The notes: generated from the letters alone by a model not told the origin. Positions 45,973-55,273 are shown, counted from the stretch's first letter. The stretch: 64,000 nt of DNA from Ureibacillus sp. FSL W7-1570 (GCF_038593265.1 NZ_CP151979.1:372001-436000), one strand, 5' to 3'. Numbers and translations: made by a program.

Positions 45973-46713
45973 ATGAGACTAAAAGGGAAGGTTGCGATTA
46001 TTACCGGAGGAGCAAACGGGATTGGCAAGGCTGCTACAAAAAGATTTTTGGAAGAAGGGGCAAAAGTGGTTGTCGCGGATATACAAAAGGAAGCGGGGGA
46101 GCAATTGGCGAAACAATTCCGGGATCAGGGACATGAAGTAATGTTCTATCCAGTGAACGTTGCATCCAAAGATGAAGTGGAAACAATGGTCGAGAAAGTG
46201 AAAGAAATCTTCGGAAAAATCGATATTTTAATTAACAATGCGGGGATTACAAGGGATGCTATGCTTGTCAAAATGACGGAAGAGCAATTCAATGACGTGA
46301 TCGATGTGAATTTAAAAGGCGTATTTCATTGTACGCAAGCGGTTGCAAAAGTCATGATTGAACAAGGAAATGGGAAAATTATCAATACATCCTCTGTCAG
46401 CGGCATCTATGGAAACATCGGGCAAACAAATTATGCTGCTGCAAAGGCGGCCATTGTCGGGATGACGAAGACATGGGCGAAGGAGCTGGGCAAAAAGGGA
46501 ATCAATGTGAATGCGGTGGCTCCGGGATTTACGAAAACCACAATGGTGGAGAAAATGCCTGAAAAAATATTAAATTATATGGAATCGATTACAAGCTTGA
46601 AAAGGCTTGGAGAACCGGATGATATTGCAAACGCTTACCTGTTTTTGGCTTCCGATGAATCCAATTATATTACCGGTCACGTATTGCATGTGGATGGCGG
46701 AATTATGATGTAA
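45973..46713 (+). CDS. Short-chain dehydrogenase, FabG-like 3-oxoacyl reductase
   Basis: 246-aa SDR with the cofactor motif TGGANGIGKAA (about residues 12-22), NNAGI, catalytic Ser in NTSSVSG and YAAAKA with catalytic Tyr and Lys, and VDGG near the end. An NNAGITRDAMLVKMTEE stretch is typical of FabG and acetoacetyl-CoA reductases. AAAAGGAGAATC supports ATG 45973. It stands alone, away from fatty acid genes, so it may be a second reductase rather than housekeeping FabG. Confidence 0.88.
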   Translation: MRLKGKVAIITGGANGIGKAATKRFLEEGAKVVVADIQKEAGEQLAKQFRDQGHEVMFYPVNVASKDEVETMVEKVKEIFGKIDILINNAGITRDAMLVKMTEEQFNDVIDVNLKGVFHCTQAVAKVMIEQGNGKIINTSSVSGIYGNIGQTNYAAAKAAIVGMTKTWAKELGKKGINVNAVAPGFTKTTMVEKMPEKILNYMESITSLKRLGEPDDIANAYLFLASDESNYITGHVLHVDGGIMM

Positions 46714-46774
46714 AATGAAAAGTACTAGTTGAAAAAATGTTCACACTATTTTAATATTTAATTTGTGTGTAATA

Positions 46775-46803
46775 GAAAAAACCCTCCCCATTTGAGGGGA
46801 GGG
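46775..46803 (-). terminator. Terminator of the ba3 oxidase cluster
   Basis: On the minus strand CCCTCCCC (46803-46796) and GGGGAGGG (46789-46782) form a stem followed by TTTTTT. Confidence 0.9.
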
Positions 46804-46818
46804 AATTGTGCTGTCATT

Positions 46819-48516
46819 TTACCAGAGTTTGAAACCTTTTGAACCAACTGGAGAGTTATTGATGATATCAATGATTGGGATTGTGTAAGCGAAGATGATC
46901 ACCGCAATCATGATAATTCCCCAAAGTTTGAAGTTTTCAAGGGCTGCAGGTACTTTTTCTGCACCTGGTGCAACTTCCGCAACAGGGAATTCTTCTTCTC
47001 CTTTCGGTGCGAAGAATCCAAGGTAAATGATTAATCCAGTAATTACTAAGATGGCGATGAATAGGATTGAACCACCAACTGCTTGCGCTACTTGGTAAGA
47101 AATCCATTCAGCTGCTTGTTCTGAACCGCCATATTCGGAGTAAGCGGAACGACGTGGCGCACCGAGTAAACCTGCAATGTGCATGGCACTTGACATGATT
47201 GTCATACCGATAGCCCATAAAATACCTGCGCAGTTAGCCATGCTGTTTGCGCGTTTTGTTAATTTTCTGCCATTTAGGTGTGGTATTAACCAGAAGGCTG
47301 TTCCGAAGAATGTTAACGCAACAGCAGTTGCTACAGTCAAGTGGAAGTGACCTGTTACCCAAATTGTGTTGTGTACAAGTTCGTTCATTTGGTAAGATGC
47401 GTTAACGATACCGCCGGCACCACCAGGAATGAAGGCAACCATACCAATGAATGGCAATAAGAATCTTGAATCGCTCCAAGGCAATTTTTTGAACCAACCG
47501 AATACGCCTTTAGCGCCAAGTTCGCGACCACGCATTTCAAATGTTGCGAACAGGGAGAAGGCAGTCATTAAAGATGGAACAACAACGAAGAACGTTAAGA
47601 CTGTTTGAATAAATTTCCATAATGGATCGATACCTGGTTCAGTGAATTGGTGGTGTAGACCAACCGGCACTGAAAGGATCAAGAACAACATGAAAGCCAA
47701 TTTTGCCAAAGATTCAGAGAAGATTTTTCCGCCAATGACTTTTGGAATGACAACATACCAAACCATGTAAGCAGGCAATAACCAGAAATAAACCAATGCG
47801 TGACCGAAGTACCAGAATAGAGTACGGGATAATAATACATCCACACGTTCAACCAAGCCCATGGACCAAGGAATCAATTGGAATAATACTTCTATTGCTA
47901 CACCCAATGTAGCGATGAACCATAAGAGGTTGTTAACTACAGCCATAAAGGATAATAATGGTGTGCTTTGACCTTTATGTTCTTTTCTCCATTGAACAAA
48001 ACGCATCGCTTGTGCTAAACCTGTAATCCATGAACCTACAACCACTAATGCCAAGCCAAGGTAGAATACCCAGTGAGCTTTCAATGGCGCATAGAATGTA
48101 TAAAGGACAGAAGCTTGATTTGTTAAGACCATTGCCGCTGCTGCAACTAATCCGATTGTTGCAAGCCAGAAACCTACCCAGCCGATTGTGCGTTGTTTAT
48201 TTGTGAATGTACCGCTAGTTCGGCTGACAGCAGCTGTTTGGAATCCCATAATGAAGAAAGTAGTCAATACAAGTCCGAGTAATACGCCGTGCACTGTCAA
48301 TACTTGATAGTAGTTTAGGAAACTTGGAAGTTCAAATTTACCTGAACGAACTAAAACTTGTAATAGTCCGGCTGTACCACCTAAAAATACTGCTATGAAT
48401 GCGACATAAATGTAAGCTAATGCCAATTTTCCATCTTTTTTATCAACAAATTCAAGCTGTTTTTTCAAGCCTGAAGATGCAGTGCTTTTTACAGTTTCCT
48501 TAGTTGCTGTTGTCAT
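46819..48516 (-). CDS. cbaA: ba3-type cytochrome c oxidase subunit I
   Basis: 565-aa heme-copper oxidase of the B family, reducing oxygen and pumping protons. About 13 hydrophobic helices are visible. Ligands: VHGVLLGLV (heme b His), YFGHALVYFW (CuB His with the linked Tyr), LHHQF (CuB pair) and GHFHLTVA (heme a3 and heme b). AAAGGTGG precedes the ATG, which lies 17 bases inside the end of cbaB. The family has been studied in Thermus and thermophilic bacilli, where it works at low oxygen. Confidence 0.95.
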   Translation of the reverse strand: MTTATKETVKSTASSGLKKQLEFVDKKDGKLALAYIYVAFIAVFLGGTAGLLQVLVRSGKFELPSFLNYYQVLTVHGVLLGLVLTTFFIMGFQTAAVSRTSGTFTNKQRTIGWVGFWLATIGLVAAAAMVLTNQASVLYTFYAPLKAHWVFYLGLALVVVGSWITGLAQAMRFVQWRKEHKGQSTPLLSFMAVVNNLLWFIATLGVAIEVLFQLIPWSMGLVERVDVLLSRTLFWYFGHALVYFWLLPAYMVWYVVIPKVIGGKIFSESLAKLAFMLFLILSVPVGLHHQFTEPGIDPLWKFIQTVLTFFVVVPSLMTAFSLFATFEMRGRELGAKGVFGWFKKLPWSDSRFLLPFIGMVAFIPGGAGGIVNASYQMNELVHNTIWVTGHFHLTVATAVALTFFGTAFWLIPHLNGRKLTKRANSMANCAGILWAIGMTIMSSAMHIAGLLGAPRRSAYSEYGGSEQAAEWISYQVAQAVGGSILFIAILVITGLIIYLGFFAPKGEEEFPVAEVAPGAEKVPAALENFKLWGIIMIAVIIFAYTIPIIDIINNSPVGSKGFKLW

Positions 48517-48994
48517 TAGTGTCCACCACCTTTAATGTAGAGTACATCAATGCGTGACCTGTACCGCAGTACTCGTTACATACGATTGTATACGTTCCGG
48601 CTTTATCTAAAGTTGTAATTTTTTCAGATACATAACCAGGTTCAAGCATCATGTTGATGTTTGTTCCTGCAACCTCGAGTCCGTGAATAACGTCTTTTGT
48701 AGTAGCGATGAAACGAACTTTAGATCCTACCGGGATTTCAATTTCAGTTGGATTGTAAGCGAAAGCCTGTGCAACGAGCACTACTTCATAATCCCAATCT
48801 TTGCCTTCCACTTTATGCAATCCTGGATTGTCAAACGGAGCATATTCATCAACCTTTTCATAGTCAATTGTCCATTTAGAGTTATTTGGATGCGTTCCGC
48901 TATGGAATGCGCTTACACCGAGGATGATAAGGAACACGATCAGCGTACCTGTTCCGAAAATCATCCACCATTTCTCATACTTGTGTATTTCCAT
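48500..48994 (-). CDS. cbaB: ba3-type cytochrome c oxidase subunit II
   Basis: 164-aa subunit with one N-terminal membrane helix (about residues 10-30) and an extracytoplasmic cupredoxin domain holding the CuA centre: the His in DVIHGLEVAG (about residue 112) and CNEYCGTGHALM (about 144-155). It accepts electrons from cytochrome c. AGGAGGGAAAAC precedes the ATG. The preceding gene encodes subunit IIa. Confidence 0.94.
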   Translation of the reverse strand: MEIHKYEKWWMIFGTGTLIVFLIILGVSAFHSGTHPNNSKWTIDYEKVDEYAPFDNPGLHKVEGKDWDYEVVLVAQAFAYNPTEIEIPVGSKVRFIATTKDVIHGLEVAGTNINMMLEPGYVSEKITTLDKAGTYTIVCNEYCGTGHALMYSTLKVVDTNDNSN

Positions 48995-49037
48995 TGTTTT
49001 CCCTCCTACTCAAGTTGTTAGAAGCGAGCTTGATCGT

Positions 49038-49166
49038 TTAGAAACGACCAGTGTACAGATCGAATGCAAGTACCCAGAAAATGATGATGACCAGCCCCAC
49101 TCCGAAGGTCGCTAATAGGGTACCTTTTAAATTTTCTTCTGACGAAGGCTTTTTGTGATTTGACAT
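49038..49166 (-). CDS. cbaD: ba3-type cytochrome c oxidase subunit IIa (42 aa)
   Basis: A short minus-strand frame from ATG 49166 to TAA 49038. Its product has a polar start (MSNHKKPSSEENLKGT) and a single hydrophobic helix (LLATFGVGLVIIIFWVLAF), ending DLYTGRF, the layout of the one-helix subunit IIa of ba3 oxidases. AGGAGGGAG lies nine bases upstream. It is 43 bases before cbaB and is the first gene of cbaDBA. It is easily missed because of its size. Confidence 0.85.
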   Translation of the reverse strand: MSNHKKPSSEENLKGTLLATFGVGLVIIIFWVLAFDLYTGRF

Positions 49167-49524
49167 GTCTCTCCCTCCTATGAACTTCAAATGTGTTACT
49201 TCACGATTCATCATAATAAAAATAAAACTGCTAAGATGTGATAAAAATCACAGTTCTATAATGGAAATGTGAAATTACTGTGAAAGCTAATACCATCCTC
49301 CCCCCTTTTATGGCGCTTAATCTGTGAGGGTTTTCATAAAAAACTTAATAGAAGTATTGAAAATACAGCTTTTTATGAGGAAAAATAGATTAGGTGTTTG
49401 TACATTCAATACCTTTTTTCGACAAAAGAAAAACCAGCCAAATAAAAAATTTTCTATTTTATAATGTTGAAATTTTTTATATAATAATTGATAAAGATTC
49501 TCATTATTAGGAAGGGAAAGACGA
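49167..49524. other. Divergent intergenic region
   Basis: 358 bases between cbaD and the 26-aa gene. It holds the FNR-like palindrome at 49237-49252 and AT-rich runs around 49440-49490 with several TATAAT-like hexamers. I see no gene or clear paired -35/-10 for cbaD. Confidence 0.5.
49237..49252. promoter_or_regulatory. CRP/FNR-type palindrome before cbaDBA
   Basis: TGTGATAAAAATCACA matches the TGTGA-N6-TCACA form known for Bacillus Fnr and CRP-family regulators. It lies about 71 bases upstream of cbaD. The same 16 bases recur at 58719-58734. Confidence 0.6.
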
Positions 49525-49605
49525 ATGGTTTACCTGTTCATTGCTTCGACAATTGCCATCTATTGCTGGATTGGTACATACATTTTCGATAACGTGACAA
49601 AATAG
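49525..49605 (+). CDS. Candidate 26-aa single-helix microprotein
   Basis: ATG 49525 to TAG 49603-49605, product MVYLFIASTIAIYCWIG plus TYIFDNVTK: one hydrophobic helix with a short polar end. A purine-rich GGAAGGGAAAGACG precedes it and a strong terminator follows right at its stop, which suggests a discrete transcript. It is divergent from the ba3 oxidase cluster. Small membrane subunits of oxidases are of this size, but no homology is claimed. Confidence 0.5.
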   Translation: MVYLFIASTIAIYCWIGTYIFDNVTK

Positions 49606-49639
49606 TGCCAACACTTTTTAAAGTGGGGCACTATTTTTT
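49604..49639 (+). terminator. Terminator after the 26-aa gene
   Basis: AGTGCC...CACTTT pairs with AAAGTG...GGCACT (49620-49632), followed by ATTTTTTA. Confidence 0.88.
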
Positions 49640-49690
49640 ATCCGAAAAAAACTCCATTTTCCTTTGAATCTTTTTGATTTACTAGCGATT

Positions 49691-49719
49691 TTGCTTTAAA
49701 ACCATGTTAATATTATAAT
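49691..49719 (+). promoter_or_regulatory. Promoter of dynA
   Basis: TTGCTT (49691-49696), a 17-base spacer and TATAAT (49714-49719), about 35 bases before the ATG. Confidence 0.62.
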
Positions 49720-49753
49720 TGTGACAAAATGAAGGCAAAGGGGTATTTATTGC

Positions 49754-52700
49754 ATGAGTACTTTTGACGAAAAAATGGAGCAACTGTTAGAACAAGCAGC
49801 GGTTCAATACATAGTCTTCAAACGGAATGAAGATGAAGAGCGGATGGAAAAACTCCATCTGTTTGCGAAAAAAATTCTGCAAAAAGAGTATGTCATTGGA
49901 TTTGCGGGGCATTTTTCTGCTGGAAAATCCAGTATGATCAACGCTTTATCCGGAGAAGATATTTTAGCATCCAGTCCGATTCCGACAAGCGCAAATATCG
50001 TAAAAGTGCATAAATCGGATGAGGATTTTGCCATTTGTTACATGAAAAATGATAAGCCGGTGAAATTTGAAGCCGGTTACGATATAAAAACGGTCAAAGA
50101 ATTGAGCAAAAACGGAGAGCTTGTGACTCAAATCGAAATCGGGCATAAAGATTCGAAATTGCCTGTTGGTGTAACTGTAATGGATACACCGGGAGTGGAT
50201 TCCACAGACGATGCTCACCGAATGAGCACAGAATCCGCATTGCATATCGCAGACATCGTTTTTTATACGATGGACTACAACCATGTGCAATCCGAATTGA
50301 ACTTCCAATTTACGAAACAATTAATGAAATACAATCCAAACGTCTATTTGATTGTGAACCAAATCGACAAGCATAATGAGAATGAGCTTTCTTTTGATGA
50401 ATATAAAGAATCGGTCCACAACTCCTTCAAAGCTTGGGGAGTGGAGCCAAAAGGCATCTTTTTCACATCGTTGAAGCAATTGGATCATCCGCACAATGAT
50501 TTTGAAAAAGTGAAGAACATTGTCATGGATTCCATGAATCATTGGCAGGAACGATTGATTGAAACGGCCGAAAACACTTTGAAAAAAATGCAAAGTGAAC
50601 ATTTGGCCTTCTTGGAAGAAGAGAAAAATGCCCGTTTTGAGGAGTTCTCGGAAGTTTTATCCGCCGATGATTGGGCAAACCGTGAAGATATTCTCGAACA
50701 ATATGAAAAATTGAAATTGCAAACGGAACTTTTCTCTATTGAAAAATGGGAAGATAGCTTTAAAGAAAAGCGCAATGACTTGCTGGAAAATGCGGCCATC
50801 ATCCCTGCGGATTTCCGGGAAAAATTGCGGCTTTATCTGGAAAGCCAGCAGGAAGGTTTCAAAGTGGGCGGCTTATTCGGTTGGAAGAAGAAAACACAGG
50901 AAGAGATCGATCGCCGGAAAAAAGACGTTTACGATCAATATCAATCCATTTTGCAATCCCAGATCATCGGGCACATGAAGTCTTTAATGAAACAGTTGTT
51001 GAAAGATGTTGGCGCGTTGACCGATGAAAGGGCGGGCGAAATCGATGCCATTTCCTTTGATGTGCCGTTCAGCCTCATCGAAGAATGCGTGCAAAAAAAC
51101 GCCATCGTGACTGGCGATGCGGTGCTCAACTTTGCCAACCGGGTAAGAGAGGCGACACGCCGTTATTTCATCCGGGAAACGGACGCATGGAAAGAAAGTC
51201 AAATTCCGCTTTTGAAAGAAATCAGTGAAACGGCTCAAGCGCCGGCTCGGCAAAAATTGAAAAACCTGGAGAAAAAAGCGAAGGTGATTCAAAGCATTGC
51301 CCAAATGGACGAGAGAAAAGAATTTTTGGAAAGACAGCTCGTTCATGCATCGAAAGATACAAGGGATGGAGCAAGAAAACAGAAGGCGCTATGGGAAAAC
51401 CGATTTGAACAAGAATTGAAAGAAATTCGGTTATTTGATCCATCCATGTTGAAAAAAGAAGAAAAAGAAGAGGTCATTGTCGAAGGGCATGAGGAGCATA
51501 ACCGCCTATCCGTCCAAGGGGAAGAAGTCGTTGAAAACGCAGTGCGTACGGCAAAACTTGTCCGACAAGTCGAAGGTTTTGAAGAAGTGTCAGACTTCTT
51601 ATTGAAAAAAGTGGAGAGACTTGAACATAAAGACTTTACAATTGCCTTATTCGGCGCTTTCAGTGCAGGGAAATCCAGCTTCTCCAATGCATTGATGGGC
51701 GAAAAAGTATTGCCGGTTTCTCCAAACCCGACAACAGCGGCCATCAATAAAATCCGTCCAGTCGATGAAGAACATCTTCACGAAACGGCGGATGTGCAAT
51801 TAAAAACAAAGGATCAGTTATTGGAAGATATCCAATTTGCCTACGAAGCGATCGGCATGACGGTGCAATCGCTGGAAGAGGCTTATAATCGGGCGGATGA
51901 AGCTTTGCAGGTTGAACTGAAAGACGAGCGTTTGAATGTGCATAAATCTTTTATCCGCGCTTATAAAGAAGGATACCCAACATACAGCGAAAAACTCGGT
52001 GAAGTTCTTCGGGTCAACAGGGAAGAATTTGAGCGCTTTGTTGCGGAAGAACACCGCTCCTGCTTTGTGGATAACATCAACTTCTACTATGATTGCCCGC
52101 TTACGCGCATGGGGGTAACCCTTGTAGACACACCGGGGGCGGATTCCATCAACGCACGCCACACAGGTGTCGCCTTTGAATATATCCGCAATGCCGACGC
52201 GATTTTGTTCGTCACATACTACAACCATGCCTTTGCAAAGGCGGACCGGGAATTCCTGATCCAGTTGGGCCGCGTAAAAGATGCCTTTGAATTGGATAAA
52301 ATGTTCTTTATTGTGAATGCCATCGACTTGGCAAAAAATGAAGAGGAAGCGGAAGAAGTGAAGGCATACGTCCGCAATGAATTGCAGCGTTTTGGCATCC
52401 GATTCCCTAAATTGTTTGGTGTGTCCAGTTTGCTTGCGTTGCGTGAAAAGCAGGAAAAAGCGGAATATGCTTCCGGCATGCAGCCATTTGAAGAAGCCTT
52501 TTACCGTTTCTTGAACGAAGACCTTGCATCCATCGCAATCCAAGCGCTTCATGAGGAAGTGGAAAAAACACATCAACGCTTGTCCGATTTAATCACGCAA
52601 ACAGAGGAAAACTTAAAACGGAAAGATGAGCGCCTGGAAGAACTCGCCCAATTAGAAAATTATGTGGAAAAGCATTACAGCAGTGCGTCTACCAGCATGA

Positions 52701-53374
52701 TTGAAAGCGATGCGAAACAAGAGCTCGATGAATTATTATATTACGTACTGCAACGGGTATATTACCGTTATCCTGACTTTTTCAGAGAAAGTTATAATCC
52801 ATCGACTTTTGCGGCATTATCGCCTCAGGAAGCTTTAAGCAAAGCATTGAAAGAAACATTGAGTTCATTGAAATTCGACTTTGCCCAGGAGCTTCGGGTG
52901 ACGAATTTCCGCATCGCCCAATTCATTCAAAAACAAATCAAAGAACGTTTCAAAGAAGAAAGCCGTTCTTTGAAAGAAATGAATCCGAGCTTCTCATTTA
53001 TCGCTTATGAATTCGAAGATGCGGAATTATTGGATTTTGAAGGTCCATTTGAAGACTTCAATAAATATGCATCCGTGAAATCCTACTTCAAGAACACGAA
53101 ATCCTTCTTTGAAAAGAATGAGAAGGAACAGTTGAAACAAGCGTTGGAAGATATGACAAAACCGGATGCGGAGCGTTATTTGGAAGAAGAAAAGCATCGG
53201 ATGATGGACTGGGCGAAAGAGCAAATCGCGAAGGAAGCGGAAGGATTGCGCAAGCATATTTACCACCAAGCGATGAATCAAATCCACACAGAGCGTCTGT
53301 TATTGCAGGAAGAAAGCCGTTTGGCGACTTGGAAAGAAATATATCAACAATTGCAGAAGGTGGAGTTGAAATAA
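49754..53374 (+). CDS. dynA: Double dynamin-like GTPase DynA
   Basis: 1206-aa bacterial dynamin with two tandem GTPase units. Unit 1: GHFSAGKSSMINAL (about residue 52), DTPGVDS, NQIDKH. Unit 2: GAFSAGKSSFSNAL (about 633), DTPGADS, NAIDLAKN. Long helical stalks rich in Glu and Lys follow each, with membrane-binding paddles predicted. The B. subtilis homologue (YpbR) is of similar length and fuses membranes and aids membrane repair under stress or phage infection. AAAGGGG precedes ATG. It is followed at once by IS copy B. Confidence 0.93.
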   Translation: MSTFDEKMEQLLEQAAVQYIVFKRNEDEERMEKLHLFAKKILQKEYVIGFAGHFSAGKSSMINALSGEDILASSPIPTSANIVKVHKSDEDFAICYMKNDKPVKFEAGYDIKTVKELSKNGELVTQIEIGHKDSKLPVGVTVMDTPGVDSTDDAHRMSTESALHIADIVFYTMDYNHVQSELNFQFTKQLMKYNPNVYLIVNQIDKHNENELSFDEYKESVHNSFKAWGVEPKGIFFTSLKQLDHPHNDFEKVKNIVMDSMNHWQERLIETAENTLKKMQSEHLAFLEEEKNARFEEFSEVLSADDWANREDILEQYEKLKLQTELFSIEKWEDSFKEKRNDLLENAAIIPADFREKLRLYLESQQEGFKVGGLFGWKKKTQEEIDRRKKDVYDQYQSILQSQIIGHMKSLMKQLLKDVGALTDERAGEIDAISFDVPFSLIEECVQKNAIVTGDAVLNFANRVREATRRYFIRETDAWKESQIPLLKEISETAQAPARQKLKNLEKKAKVIQSIAQMDERKEFLERQLVHASKDTRDGARKQKALWENRFEQELKEIRLFDPSMLKKEEKEEVIVEGHEEHNRLSVQGEEVVENAVRTAKLVRQVEGFEEVSDFLLKKVERLEHKDFTIALFGAFSAGKSSFSNALMGEKVLPVSPNPTTAAINKIRPVDEEHLHETADVQLKTKDQLLEDIQFAYEAIGMTVQSLEEAYNRADEALQVELKDERLNVHKSFIRAYKEGYPTYSEKLGEVLRVNREEFERFVAEEHRSCFVDNINFYYDCPLTRMGVTLVDTPGADSINARHTGVAFEYIRNADAILFVTYYNHAFAKADREFLIQLGRVKDAFELDKMFFIVNAIDLAKNEEEAEEVKAYVRNELQRFGIRFPKLFGVSSLLALREKQEKAEYASGMQPFEEAFYRFLNEDLASIAIQALHEEVEKTHQRLSDLITQTEENLKRKDERLEELAQLENYVEKHYSSASTSMIESDAKQELDELLYYVLQRVYYRYPDFFRESYNPSTFAALSPQEALSKALKETLSSLKFDFAQELRVTNFRIAQFIQKQIKERFKEESRSLKEMNPSFSFIAYEFEDAELLDFEGPFEDFNKYASVKSYFKNTKSFFEKNEKEQLKQALEDMTKPDAERYLEEEKHRMMDWAKEQIAKEAEGLRKHIYHQAMNQIHTERLLLQEESRLATWKEIYQQLQKVELK

Positions 53375-53410
53375 GGAAGGAGGCTGGGACAAAACCCCCT
53401 CTAAAATGGA

Positions 53411-53456
53411 AACAGCCCATGAAATTTTGGAATGAAATTTCATGGGCTGTTTTTCA
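53411..53456 (+). terminator. Terminator at the left end of IS copy B
   Basis: AACAGCCCATGAAATTT (53411-53427) pairs perfectly with AAATTTCATGGGCTGTT (53435-53451) and is followed by TTTTC. It also ends dynA transcripts. Confidence 0.85.
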
Positions 53457-53533
53457 TTTTTTCAATAAAAAATAAGGACCTCTTCTGTTAAAATTAAGTT
53501 AGCACACAAAACCTAACAGAAAGAAGGGTCCTT

Positions 53534-55186
53534 ATGTTCAAATATTATAACATGAATCAATTAGTTTTGCCTCTAGATTTAGAAATAAAATTACAAGAAA
53601 ATGATATTGCCTTCCACATTCACCATTTAGTTGAAAGTATTCCAGATGAAGCCTTCCAGCCGTTTCTTCGAAATACAGGTTGTCCTGCTTATCATCCACG
53701 CATGATGCTAAAAATTATTTTGTGTGCCTATTCGCAGTCTGTCTTTTCAGGTCGAAAAATTGAAGCGCTATTAAAGGACAGTATACGAATGATGTGGTTG
53801 GCACAAGGATATGAACCAAGTTATCGGACGATCAATCGTTTTCGTGTGCATCCGGAAGTAAAAGAATTAATTCGTCAATGTTTTGTCCAATTCCGTTGCC
53901 AACTGGTGGAAGAAAAGTTAATCGATCAAGAAGCCATTTTTATCGATGGTACGAAGATTGAAGCGAATGCCAATAAATTTACTTTCGTATGGAAGAAATC
54001 CATTGAAAAATACAACCAAAGCTTAATTGAAAAATCCAATCAGCTCTACAACGAACTGTTAGAGAAGGAAATCATCCCTGAAATGGAGCGGGAAAATGAG
54101 GGAGAACTGTCCGTTGAAGAACTCGCTCAAATGGTGCAACAAGTCGATGAAGTGATTACGGAATATGACCAAAAGATAGAAGCATCGCCCGATGCCACAG
54201 AACGAAAAGCATTAAGAAGCGAACGGAAATATCCGAAGCGAGTGTACAAACAGTTGATTGACTTGATTTTACGTAAACAAAAGTATCAAAAAGACTTCGA
54301 AATCTTGGGTGAACGGAATAGTTATTCCAAAACAGACTTAGATGCGACGTTCATGCGAATGAAAGACGACTATATGAAAAACGGTCAATTGAAGGCTGGA
54401 TACAACGTACAAATCGCAACAGAAGGTCAATACGCACTAGCTTATAGCATCTTTCCAAATCCTACTGATACACGTACATTAATTCCGTTCTTGAATAAGA
54501 TAGAAAAGGATTATTTTCCGTTGCCAAAGTATATTGTCGCAGATGCTGGTTATGGTAGTGAACAAAACTATGAAGACATCCTTTCGAATCGAAAATGTGA
54601 GGCACTCATTCCATATACCATGTATGAGAAAGAACAAAAGAAGAAATATAAACAAAATCCATTTCATCCAGACAATTGGATGTACGACGAAGAAAGTGAT
54701 ACCTACATTTGTCCAAATCAGCAGCGAGTAACCTTCCGTTATCGTTCTGTACGTACAGATAAGACTGGTTTCAAACGAGAATTGAAAATCTATGAATGTG
54801 AAAACTGTTCAGGATGTCCATTTCGTTCATCATGCACAAAAGCAAAGGAAGGCAATCACCGAAAGGTCATGGTGAATGAAAAATGGGAACAACAAAAAGA
54901 ATATGTAAGAGCGAAGCTTTCAGAAGAAAAAGCTGGTTCTATTTTCCGTCAACGTAAAATAGACGTAGAACCAGTTTTTGGATTCTTGAAGGCTAATTTG
55001 CGTTTCACTCGATTTTCCGTTCGAGGAAAATCGAAAGTGGAAAATGAAATGGGCATTGCCTTAATGGCCGTGAATTTACGAAAATACACGGCCAACAAAG
55101 ATCAACTAACCAAAAATAATGGGGATAAATGGAAAAAGGAGAATTTGAGTTGGCTCAAATTCTCCTTTTTCCTATCTAGAAGCTAG
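53534..55186 (+). CDS. IS1182-family transposase
   Basis: 550-aa intact transposase: N-terminal DUF772-type domain (HHLVESIPDEAFQPF, YHPRMMLKIILCAYSQ), FIDGTKIEANANKFTF (about residue 139), a charged coiled-coil insertion (about 170-250), IVADAGYGSEQNY (about 334), the ECENCSGCPFRSSC cysteine cluster, and KIDVEPVFGFLKANLRF with the last catalytic Glu. It shares the architecture and many motifs with copy A. The TAG stop overlaps the right inverted repeat. Confidence 0.93.
   Translation: MFKYYNMNQLVLPLDLEIKLQENDIAFHIHHLVESIPDEAFQPFLRNTGCPAYHPRMMLKIILCAYSQSVFSGRKIEALLKDSIRMMWLAQGYEPSYRTINRFRVHPEVKELIRQCFVQFRCQLVEEKLIDQEAIFIDGTKIEANANKFTFVWKKSIEKYNQSLIEKSNQLYNELLEKEIIPEMERENEGELSVEELAQMVQQVDEVITEYDQKIEASPDATERKALRSERKYPKRVYKQLIDLILRKQKYQKDFEILGERNSYSKTDLDATFMRMKDDYMKNGQLKAGYNVQIATEGQYALAYSIFPNPTDTRTLIPFLNKIEKDYFPLPKYIVADAGYGSEQNYEDILSNRKCEALIPYTMYEKEQKKKYKQNPFHPDNWMYDEESDTYICPNQQRVTFRYRSVRTDKTGFKRELKIYECENCSGCPFRSSCTKAKEGNHRKVMVNEKWEQQKEYVRAKLSEEKAGSIFRQRKIDVEPVFGFLKANLRFTRFSVRGKSKVENEMGIALMAVNLRKYTANKDQLTKNNGDKWKKENLSWLKFSFFLSRS
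55134..55170 (+). terminator. Terminator embedded in the 3' end of transposase B
   Basis: AAAAGGAGAATTTGAG pairs with CTCAAATTCTCCTTTTT across a TTGG loop (55150-55153), within the coding frame. Confidence 0.78.
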
Positions 55187-55247
55187 TTTTGTCCCAGCCA
55201 CTTTTTATTTTGAAAAACAACCGGAAAAAGAAAATTTTGGGGAACTT

Positions 55248-55273
55248 TGTAACCTTTTCCGCTTCCATTCGAC
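55248..55273 (+). promoter_or_regulatory. Candidate ECF-sigma promoter
   Basis: TGTAAC (55248-55253), exactly 16 bases, then CGAC (55270-55273), fitting the AAC-N16-CG(T/A)C pattern of Bacillus extracytoplasmic-function sigma factors. It ends 37 bases before the start of the secreted protein gene. Confidence 0.5.

Larger units (their letters stand above)
53380..55201 (+). mobile_element. IS1182-family insertion sequence (copy B)
   Basis: Inverted repeats GGCTGGGACAAAAC at 53382-53395 and its complement GTTTTGTCCCAGCC at 55186-55199 bound one transposase gene. The left end begins five bases after the dynA stop. No certain target duplication is visible. The terminal repeats differ from those of copy A, so the two are separate IS lineages of the same family. 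Confidence 0.85.

Noticed and set aside
51818-52576. Minus-strand open frame of about 252 codons inside dynA
   Set aside because: It is antisense to the conserved second GTPase unit; the frame is a by-product of codon bias and has no ribosome site.
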